NCBI GenBank assembly: GCA_029785615.1
Contig: JAFLZH010000001.1
Location: forward strand, 289,044 to 353,043
From: Nitrososphaerota archaeon
Lineage (GTDB): Archaea; Thermoproteota; Nitrososphaeria; Nitrososphaerales; Gagatemarchaeaceae
DNA length: 64,000 nucleotides
Direction of reading: 5' to 3'
Within the stretch, counting starts at the first letter, position 1; each line of letters begins with the position of its first letter. Position numbers and translations under genes: made by a program. The notes under the pieces were generated by a model that saw only the letters and a program-made list of their open reading frames with translations, did no database searches and had not been told where the DNA came from. This document shows, piece by piece, positions 24,839-33,897 of the stretch.

Positions 24839-25011
24839 GCCCTGAGCGGTCAGGCCAGCGGCGCTCCCGGGGGATGAAGGCGGGAGGCACCGGCGTCCCC
24901 GGCCAGGCTGGCCGGGTCCCTCCAATGCCTGCTGGCGAGCGCTGCGGCAACAACCCTCTGCCTTCCGTCATGAACCAAAACGAAGACGATTAGCAGGCTT
25001 ACGTCAAGCCA

Positions 25012-25021
25012 CGTTAAATAC
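25012..25021 (+). promoter_or_regulatory. TATA-like element for the metallophosphoesterase gene
   Basis: cgttaaatac lies 33-42 nt before the ATG at 25054. The rest of the 24839-25053 gap shows nothing else I can support. Confidence 0.4.
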
Positions 25022-25053
25022 GGACCGGGGGTCGGCGGCCCTGGCACCCTGCC

Positions 25054-25998
25054 ATGACCCGGATATTCTTCACGACTGACGTCCACGGCTCGGACAGGTG
25101 CTTCAGGAAGTTCCTCAACGCGGCCAAGGTGTACAAGGCCAGCTGCCTTATCCTAGGCGGAGACATCACCGGCAAGGTCCTCATACCGGTCGTCGAGAGA
25201 GAGGACGGGAAGTACGAGGCCCAGGTCTTCGGCGAGCGAGCCGTCTTCGGAAAGGAGAAGGTGGACGAAGTCAGGAAGAGGCTGCAGGACGCGGGGCAGT
25301 ATTCGGTGGTCACCACCAGAGCGGGGCTGGCGGAGATCCAGGCGGACAAGGCCAAGGAGGAGAAGGTCTTCAACGATGCCATGGCCGAAGTCCTGACGTC
25401 CTGGGTGGCGCTGGCACAGGAGAGGCTGAAGGGGACGGGGACCGTGTGCTACGTCTCGCCGGGGAATGACGACAAGCTCGAAATCGATTCGGTCCTGGTG
25501 GACTCCGGCCCGTTCGTCAACCCGGAAGACAGGGTCGTCGAACTCGATGGCGGATTCGAGATGATAACCTTGGGCACCGCCAACCCCACTCCCTGGAAGA
25601 GCCCCAGGGAGGTGAGCGAGGAGAGGCTCGGGGAGATTATAGAGCGCCTCGCGTCGCAGGTGAACAGGCCCGAGGACGCCGTCTACAACCTCCACGTCCC
25701 TCCGATAAACACTGAGCTGGACAGGGCCCCAGCCGTCAGCCACGACTTCAACTACGTGAAGGAAGGCCTCGGCGTCAAGTACATCCACGCGGGGAGCTCT
25801 GCCGTGCGGAAGGCTATCGAAAAGCATTCGCCCCTGCTCGGCCTCCACGGGCACATCCACGAGTCGAAGGGTTTCGTGAGGATAGGGCGAACCCTCTGCC
25901 TCAATCCGGGGAGCGAATACGCCGATGGAATCCTCCGCGGGGTGCTGGCCAACCTAGAACCGGGGAAGGTCCACGACTTTATGCTCACGAGCGGCTAG
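25054..25998 (+). CDS. Calcineurin-like metallophosphoesterase
   Basis: A 314-residue protein with the binuclear-metal motifs in order: FTTDVHGSDRCF (D-x-H), LILGGDITG (GD), VSPGNDD (GN-D), NLHVPPIN (an H-bearing segment) and GLHGHIHESKG (GHxH), ending with the expected LNPGSEY. The substrate class could be cyclic nucleotides, nucleotides or phosphoproteins. It is a long member with an inserted helical segment (residues 75-130). Its TAG stop shares CTAG with the convergent ABC permease. Confidence 0.9.
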   Translation: MTRIFFTTDVHGSDRCFRKFLNAAKVYKASCLILGGDITGKVLIPVVEREDGKYEAQVFGERAVFGKEKVDEVRKRLQDAGQYSVVTTRAGLAEIQADKAKEEKVFNDAMAEVLTSWVALAQERLKGTGTVCYVSPGNDDKLEIDSVLVDSGPFVNPEDRVVELDGGFEMITLGTANPTPWKSPREVSEERLGEIIERLASQVNRPEDAVYNLHVPPINTELDRAPAVSHDFNYVKEGLGVKYIHAGSSAVRKAIEKHSPLLGLHGHIHESKGFVRIGRTLCLNPGSEYADGILRGVLANLEPGKVHDFMLTSG

Positions 25999-26846
25999 GA
26001 CGTGAATTCCTTCCGCTCGAACAGGACTAGGCCGAGTACCAGCATCACCACGAAGTAGATCCCGAGTATCAGAAGCCCCTCGGGGACGGTCGCGTTGAAC
26101 TGGGAGATGGTGAACCTGCCTCCTGGCCCTGCAGCTACCACCGTCTTGGCTGCGGGATACGGCACGGTCAGGATGTTGGACACGATGCCCGCGCCATAGG
26201 TGATGGAGAACCAGGGCTCGATCCCGGCGACCAGGGCCGCGACGGTGTCGACGACATTGAAGACAAAGAGCAGGAGTATCACGCTCATGAGTATGGAGAT
26301 GGAGCTGCTCTTGAACAAGGAGCTGAAAGCGAAGGCGAGCGACAGGGCCGCCACCATGTATACGAAGGCGAAGGCAACCGACTGCACGAACTCCCAGGGG
26401 ACGGTCCCAGGGAAGTAGAACAGGCCGTTGGCCAGCATGGCCAGGGCGAACACCGCGAGGACGATGGTCGACGCGACCAGGGCCGCGATCCACTTCCCGA
26501 GGTAGATGGCCGACCTTCTGATTGGGTTGGGGACCAGGAAGTAACCCGTCCGGTTCTGGAACTCCCCTGAAATGGCATCTCCTCCGAAGAAGGCGGCGGA
26601 AAGGACCACCACGAAGTTGGCGAAACTCCCCCATCCCGCCCCGTAGAAGCCCAGCGCGTTCCCATCAACGAAGCCAGGGGGCCTGTAGTACCCGACGAGG
26701 ACGGTGAGGAGCCCGGATATGATCAGAATGATGGCGAGCATGACGTAGAACCGCCGCGCCCTGAAATAGTTGAGGAAGTTGTACTTCGCAGAGATCCAGA
26801 CGTGGGCCAGTGAACCCGCCTTCGCTCTGGGGTGCTCTTCCGACAT
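25995..26846 (-). CDS. ABC-2 type transporter permease
   Basis: A 283-residue protein with six hydrophobic segments (for example FYVMLAIILIISGLLTVLVGYY, FANFVVVLSAAFFGGDAISGEF, ISILMSVILLLFVFNVVDTVAALV and LLILGIYFVVMLVLGLVLF), matching the ABC-2 family that exports drugs, lipids or polysaccharides. FFGGDAISGEFQNRTGYFLVPNPIRR is the characteristic first-loop pattern. It lies 3 nt after its ATPase on the same strand. The stop shares CTAG with the convergent phosphoesterase. Confidence 0.88.
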   Translation of the reverse strand: MSEEHPRAKAGSLAHVWISAKYNFLNYFRARRFYVMLAIILIISGLLTVLVGYYRPPGFVDGNALGFYGAGWGSFANFVVVLSAAFFGGDAISGEFQNRTGYFLVPNPIRRSAIYLGKWIAALVASTIVLAVFALAMLANGLFYFPGTVPWEFVQSVAFAFVYMVAALSLAFAFSSLFKSSSISILMSVILLLFVFNVVDTVAALVAGIEPWFSITYGAGIVSNILTVPYPAAKTVVAAGPGGRFTISQFNATVPEGLLILGIYFVVMLVLGLVLFERKEFTS

Positions 26847-26849
26847 GTC

Positions 26850-27782
26850 CTAAAGGGTCTCCTTGATCAGCGACAGATAGGCGTCTTCGAGCCCCGAAGC
26901 CGGGGCGAACGTCAGCGCACCAGCCTTCAGACCTGCCACCAGCTCGAGGAGCTTGTCCTGGGTGACTGCTGCATGGTCGAACTTCACTATCAGGTGCCTG
27001 TCATTCGACCTGGTGGCGGACGACACGCCCTGGAGCTTTGAGACGCGGAGCCTGAGGGGCTCGTCTACTCCCCCCGCGAAGCCGATCTCCACGGCGTTCC
27101 CCCCTCCGGCGAACTTCCCAGTCACGTTTTCGATGGTGTCATACACCAGGAGCTTCCCATGGTCTATCATCGCCACCTCCTGGCAGACCTCTGTCACCTC
27201 GGCGAGAAGGTGGGAGCTCATGAAGACGAGCCTGTCTTTGAGGGACATCACGATGTCCCTGACCTCGCTCATCCCCCTGGGGTCCAGTCCTGTCGAGGGC
27301 TCGTCGAGTATGATCACTTCCGGGTCGCTCAGGAGCGTCGAGGCCACGTTCACCCTCTGCTTCATCCCTTTGGAGAACCCTCCGACCTTCTTGTTCTCCC
27401 ATTCGCTCATCTTGACCCTCGCAAGCGCCTCGTCTATCCTCTTGTTCCTCTCCCCGCGAGGGACCCCCCGGATCTCGCAGAGCATGGAGAGCGCCTCCTT
27501 GGGGGTCAGCGAAGGGTAGATTTCGGGGGTCTCGATGAGGGTGGAGCAGGACGCCAGCGCCCCTCTCTTGTCTTTCGCAACGTCTACCCCGTTGATAAGC
27601 GCCGTCCCCTCCGTGGCCCTGATCAGGCCCGCGAGTATCTTCATGGTGGTTGTCTTCCCTGCGCCGTTGGGGCCGAGGAACCCCACGCACTTCGTCCCCT
27701 GGATCTTGAGGTCGAGCTTCGTGAGCGCCGCGAACTGTCCGTAGCTCTTGGAGAGCTGGCGCGCTTCGATGGATGGAGACAA
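26850..27782 (-). CDS. ABC transporter ATP-binding protein
   Basis: A 310-residue ATPase with Walker A FLGPNGAGKTTTMKIL, Q-loop region ETPEIYPSLT, signature FSKGMKQRVNVASTLL, Walker B VIILDEPSTGLDPRG and H-loop FMSSHLLAEV, followed by a C-terminal accessory domain as in drug/Na+-type ABC-2 exporters. The TTG start at 27782 is preceded by a TATA-like CCTTAAATCC (27814-27823, minus strand). It is divergent from the PadR gene and partners the permease downstream. Confidence 0.95.
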   Translation of the reverse strand: MSPSIEARQLSKSYGQFAALTKLDLKIQGTKCVGFLGPNGAGKTTTMKILAGLIRATEGTALINGVDVAKDKRGALASCSTLIETPEIYPSLTPKEALSMLCEIRGVPRGERNKRIDEALARVKMSEWENKKVGGFSKGMKQRVNVASTLLSDPEVIILDEPSTGLDPRGMSEVRDIVMSLKDRLVFMSSHLLAEVTEVCQEVAMIDHGKLLVYDTIENVTGKFAGGGNAVEIGFAGGVDEPLRLRVSKLQGVSSATRSNDRHLIVKFDHAAVTQDKLLELVAGLKAGALTFAPASGLEDAYLSLIKETL

Positions 27783-27831
27783 CGGGGAAGCCTTACAGCC
27801 CGGCCGAGGGTCAGGATTTAAGGGTTATCTG

Positions 27832-27845
27832 ATACGATATCGAAT
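27832..27845. promoter_or_regulatory. Candidate PadR operator between divergent promoters
   Basis: The sequence atacgatatcgaat contains the perfect palindrome cgatatcg with matching outer bases except one pair. It lies between the TATA box of the ABC ATPase gene (27814-27823, minus strand) and that of padR (27850-27859, plus strand), a typical place for a repressor that controls both. Confidence 0.45.
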
Positions 27846-27887
27846 ACTACTTTTATACCGCACCCTCAGCCGTGGGACGCTCTTAGC

Positions 27888-28463
27888 ATGGCCCGCCCCC
27901 TCTCGAAGCGTTGGCTCAATCCCCAGGCCGTCCCTCGTGGGTTCCTGCGGCTCTACATCATGACACTCCTCTCCCGGGGACCTGAGACGGGCTACTCGAT
28001 AATCCAGAAGATAGACGAGAGGACGGAAGGCGCCTGGAGGCCGGGGCCGGGGACCATGTATCCCACGCTGAAGGGGCTGGTCTCCGACGGGCTCGTGAGG
28101 GCAGCGCCGGGCGTCGGCGCTTCAGGGGCCAAGGCGTACATGATGACCGCGGAGGGCCAGAGAGCGCTCAGGGAGATGCGCGAAAGGCTCGCCAGCCTGG
28201 GAAGGAAGGAGAGGGTCGTCGCCCGCCTGTTCTCAGATATTCTCCCGCCGACGGTCTACGTCCCGCTCGTGGTGAACAGATACAAGGAGGGGGCCCAACA
28301 GCTGAGGGAGAGGATGTCCGAGATCCCCCTTCCGGAGAGGGTGGCGTATCTCAAGGAGCTCAGGCTGTTCATGGAGACCCAGATCGGGTGGATCGACTCT
28401 CAGCTCCAGTTGCAGAGGGCGGTCCTTCACGGCGCCCCGCCGCGGCCACGCCGAAGATACTAG
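27888..28463 (+). CDS. PadR-family transcriptional regulator
   Basis: A 191-residue protein. The winged helix is PRGFLRLYIMTLLSRGPETGYSIIQKIDERTEGAWRPGPGTMYPTLKGLVSDGLV, including the PadR-typical PGTMYPTLKGL and the wing (YMMTAEGQRALREM). The C-terminal helical part (residues 110-185) should dimerise. PadR proteins usually repress efflux pumps and are released by the pumped compound. It sits between a divergent ABC exporter and a downstream MFS pump, so it likely controls both. Confidence 0.92.
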   Translation: MARPLSKRWLNPQAVPRGFLRLYIMTLLSRGPETGYSIIQKIDERTEGAWRPGPGTMYPTLKGLVSDGLVRAAPGVGASGAKAYMMTAEGQRALREMRERLASLGRKERVVARLFSDILPPTVYVPLVVNRYKEGAQQLRERMSEIPLPERVAYLKELRLFMETQIGWIDSQLQLQRAVLHGAPPRPRRRY

Positions 28464-28520
28464 AGGAGGGACATCGCAGAACATGGTTCCAGTGCATTCC
28501 ATAGAGGGGACGGGCTGAGC

Positions 28521-30275
28521 ATGCAATACAAGTGGACGGTGCTGTCCAACACCACCATCGGGGTGCTGATGGCCACCATCGACGGCACCATCGTGCTGAT
28601 TTCGCTCCCGGCCATCTTCAACGGTATCAAGATTGACCCCCTCGCCTTCGGGTCCTTCCAGTACCTCCTCTGGATCCTCTTCGGGTACAGCATTGTCACC
28701 GCCACCCTCCTCGTCACCTTCGGCAGGATCTCAGACATGTTCGGCCGGGTCAGGCTCTACAACCTCGGGTTCGCCATATTCACCCTGGGCTCGTTCCTAG
28801 CCTACCTCACCCCCAACACAGGGAGCACCGGGGCGATGGAGCTTATCGCCTTCAGGATAGTCCAGGGCGTCGGGGCTGCCTTCCTCTGGTCGAACAGCGC
28901 AGCCATCGTGACCGACGCCTTCCCTGCCAACGAGCGCGCCCAGGCCCTCGGGATCAACATGGTCGCGGCCCTGGCGGGGTCGCTCCTCGGGATCATCATG
29001 GGGGGGATCCTGGCCGCGATCAACTGGCGCTTCATCTTCCTGGTGAGCGTCCCGGTCGGCATCTTCGGGACGGCCTGGTCCTATCTGAAGCTTAGGGAGG
29101 TTGTGTCGGTGAAGAAGCACCAGAAGTTGGACTACTGGGGGAACGTGACCTTCGCCCTGGGGCTGATCCTACTGCTCGTGGGGGTGACCTACGGCCTCCA
29201 GCCATACGGCACCTCCGACATGGGGTGGGGGAACCCCTGGGTCATAGGGGCGCTGACCGTGGGAGCCGGCTGCCTCCTCGTGTTCCCACTGATAGAGGCG
29301 AAGGTCGAGGACCCTATGTTCAGGCTCAGCCTGTTCAAGAACCAGGCCTTCAGCGCCGGGAACTTCGCCGGGCTTCTGGCGGCAATCGGGAGGGGGGGCG
29401 TGCAGCTGATGCTCATCATACTGCTTCAGGGGATCTGGCTCCCCCTGCACGGTTACTCCTACCAGTCCACCCCCTTCTGGTCGGGGATCTACATCACCCC
29501 CATGCTTGTTGGCTTCGTGGTGATGGGACCCATAAGCGGGCGAATCTCAGACAGGCGGGGGGCGAGGTTCCTGGCCACCCTCGGCATGGTGATAACAGGG
29601 GTCACCTTCATCCTGCTTTCGTTCCTCCCATACGACTTCGCCTTCCCCGAGTTCGCGGCGATAATCTTCCTGATGGGGCTCGGAGGCGGGATGTTCGCCG
29701 CTCCCAATACGGCGGCGATAATGAACGCGTCCCCGGCCGAGCAGAGGGGGGCGGCCTCGGGGATGAGGGCGACGATCCAGAACGTGGGCCAGACCGCGAG
29801 CCTCGGCGTCTTCTTCTCCATAGTCCTCGTCGCCCTCGCTGCCTCCCTCCCGGGGGCGCTGGGCAACGCCCTGAGCAGCGCTGGGGTGCCTCAGCTCGCT
29901 GCCACCTTCAATCAGATCCCCCCGACCAACGCGCTCTTCGCCGCCTTCCTGGGCTACAACCCGGTCGCGGCGACCCTGAGCGCCGCCCCCGCGTCTCTGA
30001 CATCGTCCATCCCGCCGGCGACGCTGGCGTACCTGACCGGCAAGGACTTCTTCCCGACGGCCATCGCCCCCGCCTTCATGTCGGCGCTCAGGCTGACCTT
30101 CTATATCGGAGCCGTGCTCTCGTTTGCGGCCGCGGTTGCCTCGGCGCTCCGGGGAAGGACGTACATCCACTTCGAGGAGCTCAAGGGGACTGAGAGGCCC
30201 AAGATTCCAACGGGCCAGACCGGCGAGCGGGTGCCTGGAGCGGTGGGTCCCGCGGTCGACCCTCGCCCTGACTGA
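28521..30275 (+). CDS. MFS transporter, DHA2 (14-helix) drug-efflux type
   Basis: A 584-residue protein with about 14 transmembrane helices. Motif A-like LVTFGRISDMFGRVRLYNLGF follows helix 2 to 3, and the antiporter motif C region is ALAGSLLGIIMGGIL. A second motif-A-like loop is GPISGRISDRRGARF. It belongs to the proton-driven drug:H+ antiporter family DHA2. It lies 58 nt after padR. It starts MQYKWTVLSNTTIGVL, nearly the same as the second MFS gene at 48373, so the two are paralogs. Confidence 0.92.
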   Translation: MQYKWTVLSNTTIGVLMATIDGTIVLISLPAIFNGIKIDPLAFGSFQYLLWILFGYSIVTATLLVTFGRISDMFGRVRLYNLGFAIFTLGSFLAYLTPNTGSTGAMELIAFRIVQGVGAAFLWSNSAAIVTDAFPANERAQALGINMVAALAGSLLGIIMGGILAAINWRFIFLVSVPVGIFGTAWSYLKLREVVSVKKHQKLDYWGNVTFALGLILLLVGVTYGLQPYGTSDMGWGNPWVIGALTVGAGCLLVFPLIEAKVEDPMFRLSLFKNQAFSAGNFAGLLAAIGRGGVQLMLIILLQGIWLPLHGYSYQSTPFWSGIYITPMLVGFVVMGPISGRISDRRGARFLATLGMVITGVTFILLSFLPYDFAFPEFAAIIFLMGLGGGMFAAPNTAAIMNASPAEQRGAASGMRATIQNVGQTASLGVFFSIVLVALAASLPGALGNALSSAGVPQLAATFNQIPPTNALFAAFLGYNPVAATLSAAPASLTSSIPPATLAYLTGKDFFPTAIAPAFMSALRLTFYIGAVLSFAAAVASALRGRTYIHFEELKGTERPKIPTGQTGERVPGAVGPAVDPRPD

Positions 30276-30296
30276 GGCTGGACCAGGAGACCGGGC

Positions 30297-30875
30297 TTGG
30301 CTCAAGACAGGCAGACTGTCAACGTCCTGGTGCTCGAGTTGGCGACCATGGTCGTCGCCATCTCGCTCGCTTTCACAACCACCTTCGTCGCGACCCTCGA
30401 CCTCTACACGGTCGTGTCTTACATCTTCACCAACATCATCGTGATCTGGTTCTGGTGGGGATACGTAGTCGACAGGCTCGCCTACCCGCCGAAGACCATG
30501 AACTTCCCCATCCTGGACATCTTCATCCTGATACTGATCTCCCTCCTGCCGTTCGCCCTCAAGCTGGGAGGGACATCGTACATCGCCGGGGTGGTCGGGA
30601 TGATCATCATAGTCTGGGCCTTCCTGATCCGTTTCATACTCAAGGAATACGGCGGAGAGATGGCGCCCGAAAGGAGCAGGTCGCTCCGGGCCGAGGTGAA
30701 GCAGAGGCTGATCATCGGGCCCCTCTTCGTGATCGACGCAGGGCTGACCTACTTCGCCCCCCCAGTCGGCCCTGTGCTCTTCGACATCCTGGTCCTCTCA
30801 CTCATCGCGTGGAACGCGTCCAACAGGCGCCGGGCGAGGCCCGGCTCTCACCCTGACCCATCGCCGACGGTCTAG
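30297..30875 (+). CDS. Multi-pass membrane protein of unknown function
   Basis: A 192-residue protein from the TTG at 30297 with about six hydrophobic segments (VLVLELATMVVAISLAFTTTF, LYTVVSYIFTNIIVIWFWWGYVV, FPILDIFILILISLLPFAL, YIAGVVGMIIIVWAFLIRFIL, LIIGPLFVIDAGLTYF and GPVLFDILVLSLIAW). The shape resembles TMEM175-like or other small channel proteins, but I see no defining motif. It follows the MFS gene by 21 nt and may be part of the PadR-controlled unit. Confidence 0.65.
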   Translation: MAQDRQTVNVLVLELATMVVAISLAFTTTFVATLDLYTVVSYIFTNIIVIWFWWGYVVDRLAYPPKTMNFPILDIFILILISLLPFALKLGGTSYIAGVVGMIIIVWAFLIRFILKEYGGEMAPERSRSLRAEVKQRLIIGPLFVIDAGLTYFAPPVGPVLFDILVLSLIAWNASNRRRARPGSHPDPSPTV

Positions 30876-30899
30876 GGGCCGGAACCCCGGCCGGGGCCT

Positions 30900-30909
30900 A
30901 ACTTTATTC
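30900..30909 (+). promoter_or_regulatory. TATA-like element for pyruvate kinase
   Basis: aactttattc lies 32-41 nt before the TTG at 30941. Confidence 0.4.
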
Positions 30910-30940
30910 CACTCCAACGCGAGGGAAGAGCCGCCACGCG

Positions 30941-32347
30941 TTGAGGAAGACCAAGATCGTCGTAACCATAGGCCCGGCAAGCAGCGCCCCCGAGACGGTG
31001 AGGGAGCTGGTAGGCCTGGTCGACGTGTTCAGGATCAACTTCTCCCACGGGGACAGGGAGAGCCACCTCAAGGAGATCCACACGATCCGCGCCGAGGCTA
31101 GGCGACTTGGGAAGACAGTGGCCATCCTCCAGGACCTCCCTGGGCCCAAGATCAGGGTGGGGAAGATGGCCAGCGGGTCGGCCGAGCTGGCCCAGGGGTC
31201 AGAGGTGGTCCTTGACGCCTCCGACGCCGAAGGAGACTCGCATAGGATACCGGTGAACTACCCTCCCCTCCTCGGTTCGCTCGAGAAGGGGGACATGCTC
31301 TACCTCGCCGACGGGGTCATCAGGCTCAGGGTGGATGGCGCCTCCCCCGGCTCCGTCGCCTGCACGGTCCTCGCCGGCGGCGTCCTGAGCTCGGGGAAGG
31401 GGATCAACGCCCCTGGGATCAAGCTGAACATAGACTATCCGACAAAGAACGACGAGGCGCACCTGCGGTTCGGGGTCCAGCACAAGGTGGACTTCGTCGC
31501 GGCTTCGTTCGTCCGGTCAGCGTCCGACCTCCACTCGATCAGGAGGCTCCTGCCTCGAGGTGGGCCCATGCTCATCGCCAAGATTGAGAAGATGGAGGCC
31601 GTGAAGGCGTTCGACTCCATACTCGCCGAGGCCGACGGCGTCATGGTGGCCAGGGGGGACCTGGGGATCGAGGTGCCCATCGAGACTGTCCCGGAGATCC
31701 AGAAGAGGATAATCACAAAGTGCAACGGCGCGGCCAAGCCTGTGATCGTGGCAACGCAGATGCTTGTGAGCATGGTGAGCTCCCCCATGCCCAGCAGGGC
31801 CGAGGTGACCGACGTTTCGACGGCGATCCTCGAGGGGACTGACGCCGTGATGCTCTCGGACGAGACGACGGTAGGGAAGTACCCGGTGGAGGCGGTGAAG
31901 ATGCTCGATAGGATCGCCCGGACGACCGAGAAGTCCCCGCACACCTACGAGGTCCCCGCCCTCTCTCCCACCCTCCACGAGACCGGCCCGGCCATCGCCC
32001 GCGCCGCCTGCAGGCTGGCTGACTACGTCGGGGCCAAGGCCATCGTCGCCCCCACCCAGACAGGGTCGACGGCCCGCAGGGTCTCCATGAACCGGCCCCG
32101 CCAGCCCATACTCGCGATCTGCTCCAGCGCCCAGGTCGCCCGGTGGCTCAGCCTCTACCGCGGTGTGGTCTCGATGGTGACCAGGCAGGCAAAGACGGTC
32201 GACTGGCTCTTCGGCAGGTCAGACGCCGCCGCCGAGGAGCTCGGGCTCGCGCGGAAGGGGGACCGGATCGTCGTGATCTCGGGGACCCCGGGGGTGAAGG
32301 GGACGACGAACCACATCAAGGTGTCCATCGTCGGAAGGAAGGACTAG
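30941..32347 (+). CDS. pyk: Pyruvate kinase
   Basis: A 468-residue protein that makes pyruvate and ATP from phosphoenolpyruvate and ADP. Motifs: RKTKIVVTIGPASS (N terminus), RINFSHGDRESH, the ADP/PEP site LPGPKIRVG, the catalytic lysine signature LIAKIEKMEAVKAF, GVMVARGDLGIEVP and VATQMLVSM with the K+/Mg2+ ligands. The C-terminal allosteric domain (AIVAPTQTGSTARRVSMNRP) is complete. The TTG start follows a TATA-like box. The stop TAG is nested in CTAG with the stop of the convergent helicase gene. Confidence 0.97.
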   Translation: MRKTKIVVTIGPASSAPETVRELVGLVDVFRINFSHGDRESHLKEIHTIRAEARRLGKTVAILQDLPGPKIRVGKMASGSAELAQGSEVVLDASDAEGDSHRIPVNYPPLLGSLEKGDMLYLADGVIRLRVDGASPGSVACTVLAGGVLSSGKGINAPGIKLNIDYPTKNDEAHLRFGVQHKVDFVAASFVRSASDLHSIRRLLPRGGPMLIAKIEKMEAVKAFDSILAEADGVMVARGDLGIEVPIETVPEIQKRIITKCNGAAKPVIVATQMLVSMVSSPMPSRAEVTDVSTAILEGTDAVMLSDETTVGKYPVEAVKMLDRIARTTEKSPHTYEVPALSPTLHETGPAIARAACRLADYVGAKAIVAPTQTGSTARRVSMNRPRQPILAICSSAQVARWLSLYRGVVSMVTRQAKTVDWLFGRSDAAAEELGLARKGDRIVVISGTPGVKGTTNHIKVSIVGRKD

Positions 32348-33897
32348 CTCAGGAAATCCATCAGGGTAGGGTTCCTGGCCCTCTTCCGGGGCTGCCGCAT
32401 CCCGGTCTGCTTCACCAGCTCCCTCATCCTGTTTTCCTTCATCAGGGTGCTGTAGTAGTAGGACTCGTCCACTGTCCCCTCTGCCAGCAGAATCACGACC
32501 CTCCCCTCGGTCGTCCTCCCAGTCCTCCCGCGACGCTGTATGTACCTTATCTCGGACGGGACGGCCTCGTAGAAGACGACCAGGTCGACGTCAGGGACGT
32601 GCAGCCCCTCCTCGCCTATGCTGCTGCTCACCAGAACCTTGAACTCTCCATCCCTGAACCTCTCCAACGCCTCGGTCTGGGCCTGTTGGTCCATCCCCTT
32701 GCTCCCCTCCCTGTCGGCCTGGCCGACGAACCTCCTGGCAGAGACTCCCTCCCCCTCGAGGGCCTTCACCAAGTCTTCGATGGTGTCGCGGTACTGGGTG
32801 AAGACTATCACCCTGGAGTCGGCTTTCTTCGCGAGTTGGGTCCTGACCACAGACAGCATCACCGACACCTTGGGGTGGGGGAAGGACGCGAGCTTTGCGG
32901 CCTCCTCCTCGACCTTCTCCCACGCCGGGTCCTTCAGGAGGGAAGAGATGGCCTTGCCCTTGTCCTGCCTCTCGCGCATCTTCTCTAGGTACCTGAGCAG
33001 TGTCCCCGGGCCCTGGGTCTCGATCATCTCGATGGCGTGGAGGATGGCCACGGACTGAGCCTGGTTGATGATGGCGCCGAAGATGTACCCCTTCTGACCC
33101 CCCCCGGCCTGGGCGACCTTCAGCCTCGCGGAGATCGTCCCCCTCGCCTCAAGCAGCGCCTTCTTCGACACCCGGTTGCTGCGCAGGAACCCGCCGGCGA
33201 GGAGCTTCTTCACCTTGTCATTGAAGAGCTCCCTGAGCCTCAGGACGGTCTCGTAGTATTCGTCGGGGACCTTGACCCTGATGGGCTCGACGGCGGTCTT
33301 CTCGACGTAGCCCTTCACGTCGTCGCTTTCCTCGTTCCTGGCCTCGACCGCCTCTATGAACAGGCTCCTCTTGATCTCGTTCACCTTCTCCCTGGAGGCC
33401 CCGGGGGACGCGGTCAGGCCCAGGATCAGGGGCTTTTCTGCCTCCTCCCTGTAGGCGCCCGCCAGCTTGGTGTAGGTGTAGTCCCTGACGCTCCTGTGGG
33501 CCTCGTCGAACACCGCCAGCGCGACGTCCCTGAGGGAGACCCTCCCCTGGCGGACGTCGTTGTAGACAGTCTGCGGGGTGGCGAAAATCACCCTGGCTTT
33601 CCTCCAGAGCAGCTCCCTCTCCCCGGGGTCGACGGTGCCGGTGAGCGCCACCATGGACCCCTCCGGGAGCGTCAGCCCCTCGCCGAAGGAGCGGAGGTGC
33701 TGCAGGACCAGGGGCCTGGTGGGTGCGAGCACCACTACCTTGGACCCCGGCCTGGCGCTCAGGACCCGTTCGGCGACGAGCATGGCGATGATGGTCTTCC
33801 CCAGGCCGGTCGGGAGGACGACGAGGGTGTTGGTCGTGGACGCCACGTCGGCTATCTTCTTTTGGTACTCTCTAGGTTCCAGGCCGGCAGAAAGCAA
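32344..33897 (-). CDS. Hef/FANCM-type DEAH helicase without nuclease domain
   Basis: A 517-residue SF2 helicase: EPREYQKKIADVAS (Q motif), VVLPTGLGKTIIAMLVAERVL (Walker A), LAPTRPLVLQHLRSF (Ia), LAVFDEAHRSVRDYTY (DEAH), LGLTASPGASREKVNEIK (III), VIVFTQYRDTIEDL (IV), SSSIGEEGLHVPDVDLVVFYEAVPSEIRYIQRRGRTGR (V-VI). The inserted helical domain between the two RecA lobes is the Hef type. Hef remodels stalled forks. Euryarchaeal Hef also has a C-terminal XPF nuclease; here the protein ends after the helicase (PRKRARNPTLMDFLS). That C terminus ends in a short basic peptide. Confidence 0.9.
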   Translation of the reverse strand: MLSAGLEPREYQKKIADVASTTNTLVVLPTGLGKTIIAMLVAERVLSARPGSKVVVLAPTRPLVLQHLRSFGEGLTLPEGSMVALTGTVDPGERELLWRKARVIFATPQTVYNDVRQGRVSLRDVALAVFDEAHRSVRDYTYTKLAGAYREEAEKPLILGLTASPGASREKVNEIKRSLFIEAVEARNEESDDVKGYVEKTAVEPIRVKVPDEYYETVLRLRELFNDKVKKLLAGGFLRSNRVSKKALLEARGTISARLKVAQAGGGQKGYIFGAIINQAQSVAILHAIEMIETQGPGTLLRYLEKMRERQDKGKAISSLLKDPAWEKVEEEAAKLASFPHPKVSVMLSVVRTQLAKKADSRVIVFTQYRDTIEDLVKALEGEGVSARRFVGQADREGSKGMDQQAQTEALERFRDGEFKVLVSSSIGEEGLHVPDVDLVVFYEAVPSEIRYIQRRGRTGRTTEGRVVILLAEGTVDESYYYSTLMKENRMRELVKQTGMRQPRKRARNPTLMDFLS

